Source of the DNA: an uncultured Alphaproteobacteria bacterium
GTDB lineage: Bacteria > Pseudomonadota > Alphaproteobacteria > HIMB59
Direction of reading: 5' to 3'
Assembly: GCA_902599045.1 (NCBI GenBank)
Contig: CACKEA010000001.1
Coordinates: 316,283 to 380,282, forward strand
DNA length: 64,000 nucleotides
Positions 53,285-62,731 of this stretch are shown one piece after another (the first letter of the stretch is position 1; every line of letters begins with the position of its first letter). Position numbers and translations under genes: made by a program. The notes under the pieces were generated by a model that was not told where the DNA came from, did not search any database, and saw only the letters and a program-made list of their open reading frames with translations.

Positions 53285-54691
53285 TTGAGAGTTTCTTTTA
53301 TATCAGGTGTATTTAACGTACTACATTTAGGCCATTTAAGTTTATTTAATTACGCTAAATCAATATCAGATAAATTAGTTATTGGAATAATAGATAAACC
53401 TGAAGAGGGTTTTGATAATTTAAATTCTTTGAAATACAGAAAACAACTTCTCAATGAATGTGAATATGTTGATGAAATAACAGTGATTAAAGATAACTTA
53501 TTAGAAAATTTATACCAAATAAAACCAGATCTGATTATTAAAGGAAAAGAATTTCAGAATAAATTTAATATTGAAGAGTCCTATGTAAAAGAAAATAATA
53601 TAAAAATTATTTTTTCTTCTGGTGCTGGCTCGATGCCAATTAATTTTGATAAAGTTGCAAATAATAATATTCAACTTGATAAAGATTATTTATTTAGAAA
53701 TAAATTAGATATAAAAAAAATAAAAAAAACTATTAATGATTTTGAAAAACTAAAAGTTTGTGTCATCGGGGAGACAATTATTGATGAGTATATCTATCAT
53801 GAAACAATGGGAGTGTCTCAAGAGGACTTTATTAGTGTTTTAAGACCCAGATATTCCAATAAATATCTTGGTGGGGCTTCCATTGTTGCAAGTAATTGTG
53901 CGAAGCTTGGAGCCAAGACAAGTTTTATTTCTATTGGGGGCAATAAAAATTATGAACAATATGTGCAAAATCAGTTAAAAAATTTAAAAATAAAAGCTAA
54001 ATTTTTTCAAGATGAAAATACTCATATTATCTATAAACAGAGATTTATGAATGAAGAACATACTGTATTTAGGGTAAATCACTTTAACCGTGACGAGATT
54101 TCTCTAAATACTCAAAATTTAATTTTAGATTATTTTGAAAAGAACTGCAGAGATTTTGATGCGCTAATTATCTCTGATTTTAACTATGGTTGTATACCAA
54201 AAAATTTATACCAAAATATATTAGATTTATGTAAGAACAAAAAAATAAAATTATTTACTGATAGTCAACTATCATCCCAAATTGGAGATATAACAAGATT
54301 TACCAATTCACATATCTCTTTTCAAACAGAATATGAAATAAGAACAACTCTTAAAAACAGCCATGATTCTCTTAATGAGATTTCATACAAATTTTTTAAA
54401 GCGGTAAATTCAAAAAATGTTTTATTAAAATTAAATTCAAACGGCATTTTGATAAATTCATTTTTTAGTCACAATTCTTCTTATACAGATACGATTAAAG
54501 CTTTTAATAAAAATCCAATACATACATCTGGTGCGGGAGACTCATTACTATCCACAACATCATTAGCATATACAATAACTGAGGATATAGCGCTATCATC
54601 ATTTATAGGATCACTTGCTGCTGCTCTTCAAATATCTGAAAAAGGATCAATCCTAATCTCTAGAGAAAATCTATTTGAATATTTAAATTAA
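53285..54691 (+). CDS. HldE-like bifunctional protein with reversed domain order (nucleotidyltransferase then PfkB kinase)
   Basis: 468 residues. The first 140 form a cytidylyltransferase-like domain: FISGVFNVLHLGHLSLFNYA (HxGH motif) and IIKGKEFQNKFN. From about 150 there is a ribokinase-type domain: VCVIGETIIDEYIYHE, YLGGASIVASNCAKLGAKTSFIS and the catalytic HTSGAGDSLLS. E. coli HldE, which makes ADP-heptose, has the kinase first; here the order is swapped. With gmhA at 37974 it probably serves heptose activation. Start is TTG 53285. Confidence 0.87.
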   Translation: MRVSFISGVFNVLHLGHLSLFNYAKSISDKLVIGIIDKPEEGFDNLNSLKYRKQLLNECEYVDEITVIKDNLLENLYQIKPDLIIKGKEFQNKFNIEESYVKENNIKIIFSSGAGSMPINFDKVANNNIQLDKDYLFRNKLDIKKIKKTINDFEKLKVCVIGETIIDEYIYHETMGVSQEDFISVLRPRYSNKYLGGASIVASNCAKLGAKTSFISIGGNKNYEQYVQNQLKNLKIKAKFFQDENTHIIYKQRFMNEEHTVFRVNHFNRDEISLNTQNLILDYFEKNCRDFDALIISDFNYGCIPKNLYQNILDLCKNKKIKLFTDSQLSSQIGDITRFTNSHISFQTEYEIRTTLKNSHDSLNEISYKFFKAVNSKNVLLKLNSNGILINSFFSHNSSYTDTIKAFNKNPIHTSGAGDSLLSTTSLAYTITEDIALSSFIGSLAAALQISEKGSILISRENLFEYLN

Positions 54692-54694
54692 TTT

Positions 54695-55399
54695 ATGAAG
54701 GCTATACTTTTAAGTGCAGGAAAAGGTTCCCGTTTAGGATTTGTTGGCAAAAAGATACCCAAAGCTCTGTTGAAGATTAAATCTAAAACAATTTTAGAAA
54801 TATGGATTGAAAAAATGATTACCGTTGGTGTAAGTGAAGTTATTATCAATACTCATCATCTAAAAGAAAAAATTGAAAAGTATTTAGATAAAAAAAAATT
54901 TCCTATAAAAATTACTTTAGCTAATGAGCCAAATTTACTAGGAACAGGAGGTACCTTAAAAAAGAATTTAAATTTGATAAAAAATAATACTACTTTTTTA
55001 ATTCACACCGATAATTTTAACTTAGAAAATTTAAAAAATTTTTTGAATTTTCATAAGTTAAGAACAAAAAAATTTTTATTTTCAATGATGCTTTTTTATA
55101 CAGATCGACCTAAAACATGCGGAATTGCAAGTATTGATAAAGAAGGCAAGCTAGTGTCATTTATTGAGAAACCAAAGAAACCTCAGTCTAATCTTGCAAA
55201 TACTGCAATATATATTTTGAGTCCTAAATTTATAAATGAATTTGAAAAAAAATTTAAACATAAAAAATATATTGATTTTAGCAATGACGTAATACCCTTA
55301 TATATAAAAAAAATTAAGTGCTATGTATCAAAAAAAAATAATATAGATATAGGCTCCATTTATGGATTGAAGAAAGCAAGAAATATTTCAAAAAATTAA
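54695..55399 (+). CDS. Sugar-1-phosphate nucleotidyltransferase, HddC-like
   Basis: 234 residues, a stand-alone nucleotidyltransferase. LLSAGKGSRLGFVGKKIPKALLKI is the signature, with LLGTGGTLKKN, IHTDNF (metal site), FIEKPKKPQSN and IDIGSIYGLKKA at the end. The size and order match HddC/RmlA-short enzymes that make GDP-D-glycero-D-manno-heptose or related NDP sugars. It is 3 bp after the HldE-like gene, so a heptose role fits. Confidence 0.84.
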   Translation: MKAILLSAGKGSRLGFVGKKIPKALLKIKSKTILEIWIEKMITVGVSEVIINTHHLKEKIEKYLDKKKFPIKITLANEPNLLGTGGTLKKNLNLIKNNTTFLIHTDNFNLENLKNFLNFHKLRTKKFLFSMMLFYTDRPKTCGIASIDKEGKLVSFIEKPKKPQSNLANTAIYILSPKFINEFEKKFKHKKYIDFSNDVIPLYIKKIKCYVSKKNNIDIGSIYGLKKARNISKN

Positions 55400-55417
55400 T
55401 TTAATGCTTTTAATTTC

Positions 55418-55423
55418 TATAAT
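55418..55423 (+). promoter_or_regulatory. Candidate -10 box before rfbF
   Basis: A perfect TATAAT 15 bp upstream of the rfbF ATG, in the 39-bp gap after the HddC-like gene. The best -35 (TTAATT, 16 bases upstream) is weak. Confidence 0.3.
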
Positions 55424-55438
55424 GATATATCTAATTTA

Positions 55439-56230
55439 ATGCTAAAAATTAAAGATATCCCGTGTGTTATACTTGCAGGTGGTTTTGGAACTAGATTATC
55501 TGAGGAAACTATAAACAAACCCAAACCTCTTGTAGAAATAGGTCAATTTCCAATAATTTGGCATATAATGAAATTGTATTCATACTATGGTGTAAGGAAA
55601 TTTATTATTAGTTGTGGTTATAAATCTAATTTAGTAAAAGATTTTTTTGTAAATTATCAAAATTATTCGAATGATATCTTGATTGATTTACAAAACAATT
55701 CAAAAAAAATAATTTCAAAAAAAAGTGAAGAATGGGAAATTATTTTATCTGACACAGGTTTAAGTACCAATACAGGAGGTAGAATTCTAAATATTAAAAA
55801 ATATTTAAAAAAAAATGAAATATTTTTTTGTACCTATGGTGATGGAGTTTCTAATATTAATCTTAAAAAATTACTTAATACTCATCTAAAACATAATAAA
55901 ATAGCTACTCTAAGTGCTGTTAAACCTTATGGTAGATTTGGTGAATTAAAAATTGAAAATAGTTTAGTAAAAATTTTTAAGGAGAAGATAAATATCAAGC
56001 CAACATATATTAATGGCGGATTTTTTGTTTTCTCTAAAAAAATATTTAATTTTATAAAAAATAAAAATAGTTCTTTAGAGGAGCAAACATTAACTGAATT
56101 ATCAAGAAATAAACAGTTAGCTGCTTTCAAACATAATGGATTTTGGTCCGCAATGGATAACGTTAGAGATATGAGATATTTGAATGAATTATGGAATGAT
56201 AATAAAGCTGAATGGAAGATCTGGGATTAG
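55439..56230 (+). CDS. rfbF: Glucose-1-phosphate cytidylyltransferase
   Basis: 263 residues, the size of RfbF/DdhA. It forms CDP-glucose, the start of all CDP-3,6-dideoxyhexoses. Signature VILAGGFGTRLSEETINKPKPLVEIGQFPIIWHIMKLYS is nearly as in Salmonella; FISCGYKSNLVKDFF, ILSDTGLSTNTGGRI, YGDGVSNI and NGGFFVF follow in order. It overlaps the next gene by 19 bp. The other pathway genes are rfbG next door and the RfbH/RfbJ-like pair at 35-37 kb. Confidence 0.94.
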   Translation: MLKIKDIPCVILAGGFGTRLSEETINKPKPLVEIGQFPIIWHIMKLYSYYGVRKFIISCGYKSNLVKDFFVNYQNYSNDILIDLQNNSKKIISKKSEEWEIILSDTGLSTNTGGRILNIKKYLKKNEIFFCTYGDGVSNINLKKLLNTHLKHNKIATLSAVKPYGRFGELKIENSLVKIFKEKINIKPTYINGGFFVFSKKIFNFIKNKNSSLEEQTLTELSRNKQLAAFKHNGFWSAMDNVRDMRYLNELWNDNKAEWKIWD

Positions 56231-57285
56231 ATAAAAATTTTTGGAAAAATAAAAGAGTTTTAGTTACAGGAAATACTGGATTTATGGGCTCTTGGCTCTT
56301 TTTATGGCTCAATATTTTAGGTGCTAAAGTCTTAGGCTACAGTCTCAATAAATCATTCGATAAAAATTTATTTAGCTGTTTTCCAAGAGATTTAAAATCA
56401 AAAACAATTTTTGGTGATATTAGAGATTATGAAAAATTAAAAAAAACTATAAATAATTTTAAACCAGAATTTATTTTTCATCTAGCTGCTCAACCTTATG
56501 TATCTGAGGGCTTTTTAGATCCTATATATACTTATCAAGTAAACATAAATGGAACTTTGAATATCCTAGATATATTAAAGAACAAAAATTTTTGTAAATT
56601 TATTTTAAATGTTACTTCAGATAAATGTTATTTTAACAACGATAGTCGTAAAAATGTATTTAATGAGGAGGATAGAATTTGTGGCGATGATCCTTATAGT
56701 AATTCAAAAAGTTGTTCTGAACTTATAAATCATACTTTTATTAAAACTATATATTCTAAAAAAAATATAAGATTATGTTCAGCTAGATCAGGAAATGTTA
56801 TCGGCGGTGGAGATAGAGGAATAAATAGAATTTTTCCTGATTTAATGTCTTATTACTTTGACAATAAAAAGTTATATATAAGATCATTGCATTCTACTAG
56901 ACCATGGCAGTATATCCTTGACTTAATTAGAGCTTATCTACATTTAGCTAAAAAATCATCTTTAACAAATAAAAAAATTTTTGAGGGACCCTGGAATTTT
57001 TCAAGTGATCTAAATAATCATAAAAGTGTTTTTGATATGATAAATTTTTTAGATAAAAAATATAAAACTATAAAATATAAAAAAATGAAAAATACTATAA
57101 AAGAAAAAAACTATCTGCACATTAGCAATCAAAAAGTCAAAACAATCTTAAATTTTAAATATAAATATAATTTCGAAGAAATGCTCTCAGAAAGCCTTGA
57201 TTGGTTTAAATTTCAATCTTTGAATTCAAAAAAGGAATTATTTAATTTTTCCATAGAGAAAATTGAAACGTACTATCATAAATAA
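56212..57285 (+). CDS. rfbG: CDP-glucose 4,6-dehydratase
   Basis: 357 residues. It makes CDP-4-keto-6-deoxyglucose. RVLVTGNTGFMGSWLFLWL, FIFHLAAQPYVSEGFLDPIYTYQVNINGT, TSDKCYFN with the catalytic residues, DPYSNSKSCSELI (Tyr-x3-Lys) and SARSGNVIGGGDRGINRIFPDL are diagnostic of RfbG/DdhB. It begins inside rfbF and ends 3 bp before a methyltransferase gene. Confidence 0.95.
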   Translation: MEDLGLDKNFWKNKRVLVTGNTGFMGSWLFLWLNILGAKVLGYSLNKSFDKNLFSCFPRDLKSKTIFGDIRDYEKLKKTINNFKPEFIFHLAAQPYVSEGFLDPIYTYQVNINGTLNILDILKNKNFCKFILNVTSDKCYFNNDSRKNVFNEEDRICGDDPYSNSKSCSELINHTFIKTIYSKKNIRLCSARSGNVIGGGDRGINRIFPDLMSYYFDNKKLYIRSLHSTRPWQYILDLIRAYLHLAKKSSLTNKKIFEGPWNFSSDLNNHKSVFDMINFLDKKYKTIKYKKMKNTIKEKNYLHISNQKVKTILNFKYKYNFEEMLSESLDWFKFQSLNSKKELFNFSIEKIETYYHK

Positions 57286-57288
57286 AAA

Positions 57289-58185
57289 ATGATTTCTTTT
57301 GAAAAAGAACTATCAATTGAAGATGGGATAAGGATTTACGTTAAAGATAAACATTATAGTGATAGTTTTGGATGGCAATGGAAAAAATTTTCAAAGACTC
57401 AAATAGATGATCAAGAACATAATAATTCTTATTTGAGATTATTAAATGAATGTGGCGGTGACTTATCAATATTCAATAACAAGACTGTTTTAGAATTAGG
57501 TTCTGGGGCAGGCAGATTCACAAATATTCTTTTAAAACATACATCAGCAACTGTTTACTCTGTTGATTCATCCGAGGCAGTTAAAGTTAATAGGGAAAAT
57601 AATGCAAGTTTTATAAATAAAAGATTATTTATATTTAAAGCATCTTTATATGATCTTCCTTTTGACAAAAATCAGTTTGATATAGTTTTATGTTTAGGTG
57701 TACTACAACACACTCCTGATCATATTAAGAGCATGAACTGTCTTGTTGAAAATATAAATAAAAATGGAATGTTAATTTTAGACTTTTATCCTTTAAATGG
57801 ATTTTGGACATATATCCATGCTAAATATATTTTTAGACCTATAACTAAAAGGTTAGACAAAAATAAACTCTTAAAAATGTTAGATAAGTATTTAGACTTG
57901 ATGATCAAAATGTCAGAAATTTTTATCAAACTAAAAATACATCATTTGAATAGATTTATTCCTATAGCTGATATCAAAAATGCAATCCCTGATAATTTAG
58001 AACATAATCATAGAAGAGATGTAATATTACTTGACACTTTTGATATGCTCTCTCCAGAAAATGATCGACCTTTAAAGATAAAAAAAGTTTCAAAGTATTT
58101 ATCTAAATTTTTAGATATTAAATTTGCAGGTAAAATAAAATATAAAAATTTTAGTTCAGCCGTAGTTAGAGGTATCAAAAATTAA
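57289..58185 (+). CDS. Class I SAM-dependent methyltransferase
   Basis: 298 residues. The N terminus has YSDSFGWQWKKFSKTQID, a segment often seen in methyltransferases of LPS clusters, then motif I VLELGSGAGRFTNILLKH, DSSEAVKVNRENN, LPFDKNQFDIVLCLGVLQHTPD. The C-terminal 100 residues are helical. It probably methylates the growing glycan or a nucleotide sugar. Its stop overlaps the ATT start of the next gene. Confidence 0.86.
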   Translation: MISFEKELSIEDGIRIYVKDKHYSDSFGWQWKKFSKTQIDDQEHNNSYLRLLNECGGDLSIFNNKTVLELGSGAGRFTNILLKHTSATVYSVDSSEAVKVNRENNASFINKRLFIFKASLYDLPFDKNQFDIVLCLGVLQHTPDHIKSMNCLVENINKNGMLILDFYPLNGFWTYIHAKYIFRPITKRLDKNKLLKMLDKYLDLMIKMSEIFIKLKIHHLNRFIPIADIKNAIPDNLEHNHRRDVILLDTFDMLSPENDRPLKIKKVSKYLSKFLDIKFAGKIKYKNFSSAVVRGIKN

Positions 58186-59401
58186 ATTCAGTAATTTATA
58201 TTTAACTTATGACGGCCTTAATGACCAATTAGGTCACAGTCAAATAATACCTTATATAAATATATGTTCTAAATTTTCGAACAAATATTATGTTTTATCT
58301 TTTGAAAAAAAAAATTTAAACAAAAAAGATATAGAACATATTAAAAAAGAATTAAACAGTAATGTTGTATGGAAATATTTAATTTTTAATTCAAAAGGAA
58401 ATAAATATTTAAAATTAATAGATATTATAAAATTTTCTCTTTTTACATTATTTGTCTTAATAAGGAGAAACCCTAAATTGGTTCATTGCAGAGGGCATAT
58501 GCCTATAATTTGTTGTGTCTTATTTAAATTTTTCTTCAAATTTAAATTGATATTTGATTTTAGAGGTTTATGGGCTGATGAAAAAGTAGACTCAGGTATA
58601 ATAAAAATCGATAAAAAAATTGATAAAATTATTTATTACTTTATTAAGAGGATTGAGAAATATTCCCTCAAGAAATCAGATGCAGTTATTTTCCTAACAA
58701 AAAAAGTCGAAAAATTCTTCAAAAATAAATTTGATTATTTTTCGCACGTAATACCATGTTGTGCAGATTTTGATAAATTCAAAATTTATGATGAAAATGA
58801 CATTTATTTCAAAAAACTAAAATCTAAACTGAATTTAAAATCTGAAGATTTTATTATTGGTTATATTGGTACTTTTAGCCAATTATATTTACCTGAAAGT
58901 ATGTTTTTATTTGTCAATGAATGTATCAGAAAGAATAAAAATACTAAGTTTTTAATTATCACAAAAGAAGATAAAGAAAGCGTTTTAAGTAATTTAAATA
59001 GAAACAGATATTTTAACATAAATCTAGAAAATCTTATTATCCAAAATTCAAGTTCATCTGAAATGCCAATCTATATTAATTTATGTCATGTTACTCTATC
59101 ATTTGTTAGAGATACTTTTGCAAGAATGGCTTCATCTCCAACAAAAATAGCAGAGTCTTTAGGTTGTGGGGTACCTGTAATTTGTAATAAAAACGTAGGT
59201 GACACGAATGAAATCTTTAAAAATTTTGAATTATTTTTAGTTGATGCACATTCAGAAGAAGAATTGACTCATAGGGCAAAAGATATATTTAATTCATTCT
59301 CTTTCAATAAATACGATCTTAGAATAAGTTTTATTAATGAACTCTCATTAGATACAGCTAAATTAAAATATAGTGATGTTTATAAAAAGCTATTAAATTG
59401 A
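58181..59401 (+). CDS. Glycosyltransferase (GT4-like, GT-B fold) with apparent ATT start
   Basis: The frame is open from 58166 and encodes a family-typical N terminus, KFSNLYLTYDGLNDQLGHSQIIPYI, but contains no ATG, GTG or TTG until 58478, far inside the domain. ATT at 58181, overlapping the upstream stop (ATTAA), is preceded by AGAGG eight bases away and puts Met exactly where the family starts, giving 406 residues. FDFRGLWADEKVDS, IGYIGTFSQLYLPES and MASSPTKIAESLGCGVPVICNKNVGDTNEI are GT4-like. Confidence in the gene is high, in ATT as start moderate. Confidence 0.85.
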   Translation: MKFSNLYLTYDGLNDQLGHSQIIPYINICSKFSNKYYVLSFEKKNLNKKDIEHIKKELNSNVVWKYLIFNSKGNKYLKLIDIIKFSLFTLFVLIRRNPKLVHCRGHMPIICCVLFKFFFKFKLIFDFRGLWADEKVDSGIIKIDKKIDKIIYYFIKRIEKYSLKKSDAVIFLTKKVEKFFKNKFDYFSHVIPCCADFDKFKIYDENDIYFKKLKSKLNLKSEDFIIGYIGTFSQLYLPESMFLFVNECIRKNKNTKFLIITKEDKESVLSNLNRNRYFNINLENLIIQNSSSSEMPIYINLCHVTLSFVRDTFARMASSPTKIAESLGCGVPVICNKNVGDTNEIFKNFELFLVDAHSEEELTHRAKDIFNSFSFNKYDLRISFINELSLDTAKLKYSDVYKKLLN

Positions 59402-60646
59402 TAATTTATTCTTGATTGGTAAAAAATCTTTTAAATCAATGATTACTGATTTCTCATCTTTTAAATAATTTTCTATTTTTAATTTCAAAAACTTATCATG
59501 TTTGACGCATAAAATTATAACATCAAATGCTTTAATATGGTTATTTATATTTTTTATAAAATTAAAATCTTCATCAAATTTAAATTTAATTAATGGATCA
59601 AAAATAAATACTTTATTTCCAAAATATTTTGTTAAATCTAAATATAAATTTTTAACACCGGTATTTCTAGTATCTGTGCAATTTTCTTTAAATGTATATC
59701 CTAAAATTAATACTTTTGGATAACTCTTTTTTTTAGAAGTAGTTATTTTTCTTATTCTTTTTGATACAAACTTATAATAGTTATCATTAGTTTTTCTAGC
59801 GGTAGATATTAATTCTAAATTTTGATTTATTTTTTTTGCTTTTTCCATTAAGTAATAAGGATCAACACTTATACAATGCCCACCTACCATACCCGGTTCA
59901 AAATTTAAAAAATTCCATTTGGTGTTTGCTGCTTTTAAAATATCATAAATGTTTAGATTCATTTTTGAAAATAACTTATTAATTTCATTCATAAAAGCTA
60001 CGTTCAAATCTCTTTGTGCATTTTCAATAACTTTCGCAGCTTCTGCTACTTTAATTGATTTTGCAATATGAACATCAGCATTAATTATTGATTTATATAA
60101 ATTAGAAATAACTTTTGTTGAGTATTTATTTGATCCTGATACTACTTTATTAATAGTTTCAAATTTATTTTTTTTATCTCCAGGATTAATTCTTTCCGGT
60201 GAATAGCCAATAAAGAAATCTTTATTATAAAACAATTTCGATTTTTTAAGAATAGGTAGACATATTTCCTCACAAAAACCAGGGTAAACTGTAGATTCAT
60301 AAATTATAATTGAGCCCTTTTTCATATAATTTTGAATAAGTTTTGTTGCAGCTATAACATATCTCTTATCAACGGTCTTATTTTTAAAAACAGGAGTTGG
60401 AACAGTGACTATAAATATTTTAACTTTTTTTAATAAATTATTATCATTTGTAAATGTTATATACTTTGATTTAAGAAAATCTTTATATTTAAATTCATTA
60501 TTTGAGTCATATCTATTTGTTAATTCTTTAACTCTTTTTTGATTTACATCATACGCAACGGTTTGATAATTTTTTGCAAAAGCTAGAGCGATTGGCAATC
60601 CAACATATCCGAGACCAATTATACCAATTACATTTTGTGAGTTCAT
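59393..60646 (-). CDS. UDP-HexNAc 6-dehydrogenase (WbpO/TviB-like)
   Basis: 417 residues of the UDP-glucose/GDP-mannose dehydrogenase family. NAD site GIIGLGYVGLPIALAFA, VPTPVFKNKTVDKRYV, ESTVYPGFCEE, YSPERINPGD, ENAQRDLNVAFMNE, and the catalytic Cys in GMVGGHCISVDPYYL. YSPERINPGD and the ENAQRDLN element resemble WbpO/TviB, which oxidise UDP-N-acetylgalactosamine or -glucosamine to the uronic acid. It is inverted alone, overlapping the glycosyltransferase tail by 9 bp. Confidence 0.9.
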   Translation of the reverse strand: MNSQNVIGIIGLGYVGLPIALAFAKNYQTVAYDVNQKRVKELTNRYDSNNEFKYKDFLKSKYITFTNDNNLLKKVKIFIVTVPTPVFKNKTVDKRYVIAATKLIQNYMKKGSIIIYESTVYPGFCEEICLPILKKSKLFYNKDFFIGYSPERINPGDKKNKFETINKVVSGSNKYSTKVISNLYKSIINADVHIAKSIKVAEAAKVIENAQRDLNVAFMNEINKLFSKMNLNIYDILKAANTKWNFLNFEPGMVGGHCISVDPYYLMEKAKKINQNLELISTARKTNDNYYKFVSKRIRKITTSKKKSYPKVLILGYTFKENCTDTRNTGVKNLYLDLTKYFGNKVFIFDPLIKFKFDEDFNFIKNINNHIKAFDVIILCVKHDKFLKLKIENYLKDEKSVIIDLKDFLPIKNKLSI

Positions 60647-60691
60647 TACAATTATGATAAAAAGATGTCATAATAAATAATAAATTATTTT

Positions 60692-61846
60692 ATGAAAGTA
60701 TTAATTTTTAATGGAGGCAGAGGCGCCTCAAAACTCATTCATTTTTTAAATAAAATAGAGGATATCGAACTCACCTCTATAGTAAACACTTTAGATGATG
60801 GTAAGTCCACAGGAGTAATAAGAAACTTATTCAATATGTATGGTCCGTCTGATATAAGAAAAACTCATAATTCTTTATTAAACTCAAATCATAATAACTA
60901 TTCGCTTTTTAAAAAAATTTTTCAAAGTAGATTTAATTTGAACAGAACTAGCTTTTTAAAACTCAAATTATTTGTTGATAATTTTGAAAAAAAATTTTTT
61001 TTAGGTATAGATTTTACAAATTTCAATAAATTACATGTTTTTAAAAATCTTTTAAGCAAAACATTAACAAAACTTAATAATCATAATATTAAAGATTTAT
61101 CCTTAATTAATCTTATTTACGCTGGAGCATTTATTGAGTCTAAGAAATCTACTTACTATTCTATAAAAAAAGTTGAAAAACTTTTTTCAATTCATAACTC
61201 AGTTCTACCTGTAACAAATGAAAACTGTTATTTATCTGCCATTAGAGAAAATGGAAGAATTCTTTATGATGAAGCTTCAATTGTTGAGATTAGATCAAAT
61301 GAAGTAATTAAAAGAATTTTTATTACTAAAAAAAAACTTAAACAAATAAATGAAACAATTCCTTTTTTTCAAAAAATAAAGTTAATTGAAAAAAAATCAT
61401 ATTTTCCAATTTTGAATTCTCAGTTATCTAAAAAAATTTCAAGATGTGATTTAATAATATTTGGCCCAGGCACTCAACATTCATCTCTATTTCCATCATA
61501 TCTAACTAAAGGAATTTTAAAAGAAATGATGAAAAATCCTAAATGCAAAAAGATATTTATTACCAATATTGGGGCAGATTATGAGACTCCACATTTTTGT
61601 TCCTCAGATTATATAGAAAATGCTACAAAATATTTAAACTTAGGCTCTAAATCTAATTATAAATCATCTGAAATTTTTGATTTTAATTTCATTAATATAA
61701 ATAAAAATAATTTAGATAGAGTCTATATTGATGAATTAACATTTAATAATGGCATAAATAATATTGTAAAAAATTTTGAATCATCAAACAGTCCAGGGTA
61801 TCATGATCCAAAAAAAATATATGATTTAATAAAAAAAATAATTTGA
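60692..61846 (+). CDS. CofD/YvcK (UPF0052)-like protein
   Basis: 384 residues. FNGGRGASKLIHFLNK, then VNTLDDGKSTGVIRNLFNMYGPSDIRKTHNSLL matches the DDGGSSGRLR...PPGDIRN element of YvcK, and CDLIIFGPGTQHSSLFPSYLTKGI plus FITNIGADYETPHFCSSDYIENA match the second half. CofD transfers 2-phospholactate from a nucleotide carrier; YvcK binds UDP-sugars and controls envelope metabolism. Here it lies between glycan genes, not next to rapZ/whiA. It may act on a nucleotide-activated group of the glycan. It overlaps the next gene by 4 bp. Confidence 0.83.
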   Translation: MKVLIFNGGRGASKLIHFLNKIEDIELTSIVNTLDDGKSTGVIRNLFNMYGPSDIRKTHNSLLNSNHNNYSLFKKIFQSRFNLNRTSFLKLKLFVDNFEKKFFLGIDFTNFNKLHVFKNLLSKTLTKLNNHNIKDLSLINLIYAGAFIESKKSTYYSIKKVEKLFSIHNSVLPVTNENCYLSAIRENGRILYDEASIVEIRSNEVIKRIFITKKKLKQINETIPFFQKIKLIEKKSYFPILNSQLSKKISRCDLIIFGPGTQHSSLFPSYLTKGILKEMMKNPKCKKIFITNIGADYETPHFCSSDYIENATKYLNLGSKSNYKSSEIFDFNFININKNNLDRVYIDELTFNNGINNIVKNFESSNSPGYHDPKKIYDLIKKII

Positions 61847-62730
61847 AAATACTTGTTTCTGTTTTAACTTTTAATAGATTAGATCTTTTAAAAAGATGCA
61901 TTAAGAATCTAAATGAGCTTACATATAAAAATTTTGATTTATTGATTGTTGATAATGGTTCAACAGATGGTACTCAAAATTATTTAATAGATAATAATTA
62001 TATTTACATATTGAATGAGTCCTCAGGCTCTGCTTTAGGTTGGTATAAATGTATAAATTATGCTTTAGAAAACGATTATGATTTTATATGGATGATGGAT
62101 GATGACGGTTATCCAAAAAATAATGCACTTGAGATATTAATTAATAATTTAGAATTAAAAGATAATAATACTATCTGCTTATCTTCAATACTTGTTTCTG
62201 AGAAAAATTTTAATGATCTTGTATTTGAACTTCCCAAATTTAAAAATAATTTTAATTTTTTTTTTAGGTCTAATTATAAAAAATTAAATGAGATAAAAAC
62301 TCCCTTAATTAATCATGTTCATCTTTTTAACGGGTCCTTATTAAAAATAAAATTATTAAAAAAAATTGGTAATGTTGATACCGACTTTTTCCACCATGGT
62401 GTTGAAGTTGACTATCATTATAAATTAAGTCAAAAATATAACCTATACACTGTTACTGATGCGGTACACTATCATCCAGAGGTAAAATTTAGAGTTATAG
62501 GTAAAATGTGGGTTTATTATTATCTTAAAAATTCAATTATAAATAATTTTAAATATTCTAAATTTCCTATATTGAAATCTCTTGTCCATATTTTTTTATG
62601 TGTATTGAGAATATATAAGCGAAATGGGTTATTAGATATGTTCTCTTATTTAATTGGAAGAAAAAGTAATATTTTTTATTTGGCAATTTTTGATGGTTTT
62701 AAAAATAAAATGATTAAAAGAATGTTCTAA
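61843..62730 (+). CDS. Family 2 glycosyltransferase
   Basis: 295 residues. VSVLTFNRLDLLKRCIKNL, LLIVDNGSTDGTQNYL and the metal motif IWMMDDDGYPKNNA are typical of GT2 galactofuranosyl- or rhamnosyltransferase-like enzymes. GVEVDYHYKLSQKYN and VTDAVHYHPEVK fit the acceptor half. Start is TTG 61843, overlapping the CofD-like gene; the next nucleotidyltransferase gene starts after 1 bp. Confidence 0.9.
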   Translation: MKILVSVLTFNRLDLLKRCIKNLNELTYKNFDLLIVDNGSTDGTQNYLIDNNYIYILNESSGSALGWYKCINYALENDYDFIWMMDDDGYPKNNALEILINNLELKDNNTICLSSILVSEKNFNDLVFELPKFKNNFNFFFRSNYKKLNEIKTPLINHVHLFNGSLLKIKLLKKIGNVDTDFFHHGVEVDYHYKLSQKYNLYTVTDAVHYHPEVKFRVIGKMWVYYYLKNSIINNFKYSKFPILKSLVHIFLCVLRIYKRNGLLDMFSYLIGRKSNIFYLAIFDGFKNKMIKRMF

Positions 62731-62731
62731 G

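Noticed and set aside
58478..59401. A 307-aa glycosyltransferase starting at TTG 58478
   Set aside because: The same frame is open for 97 more codons upstream and encodes the family N terminus, so this start would cut the nucleotide-sugar fold in half.
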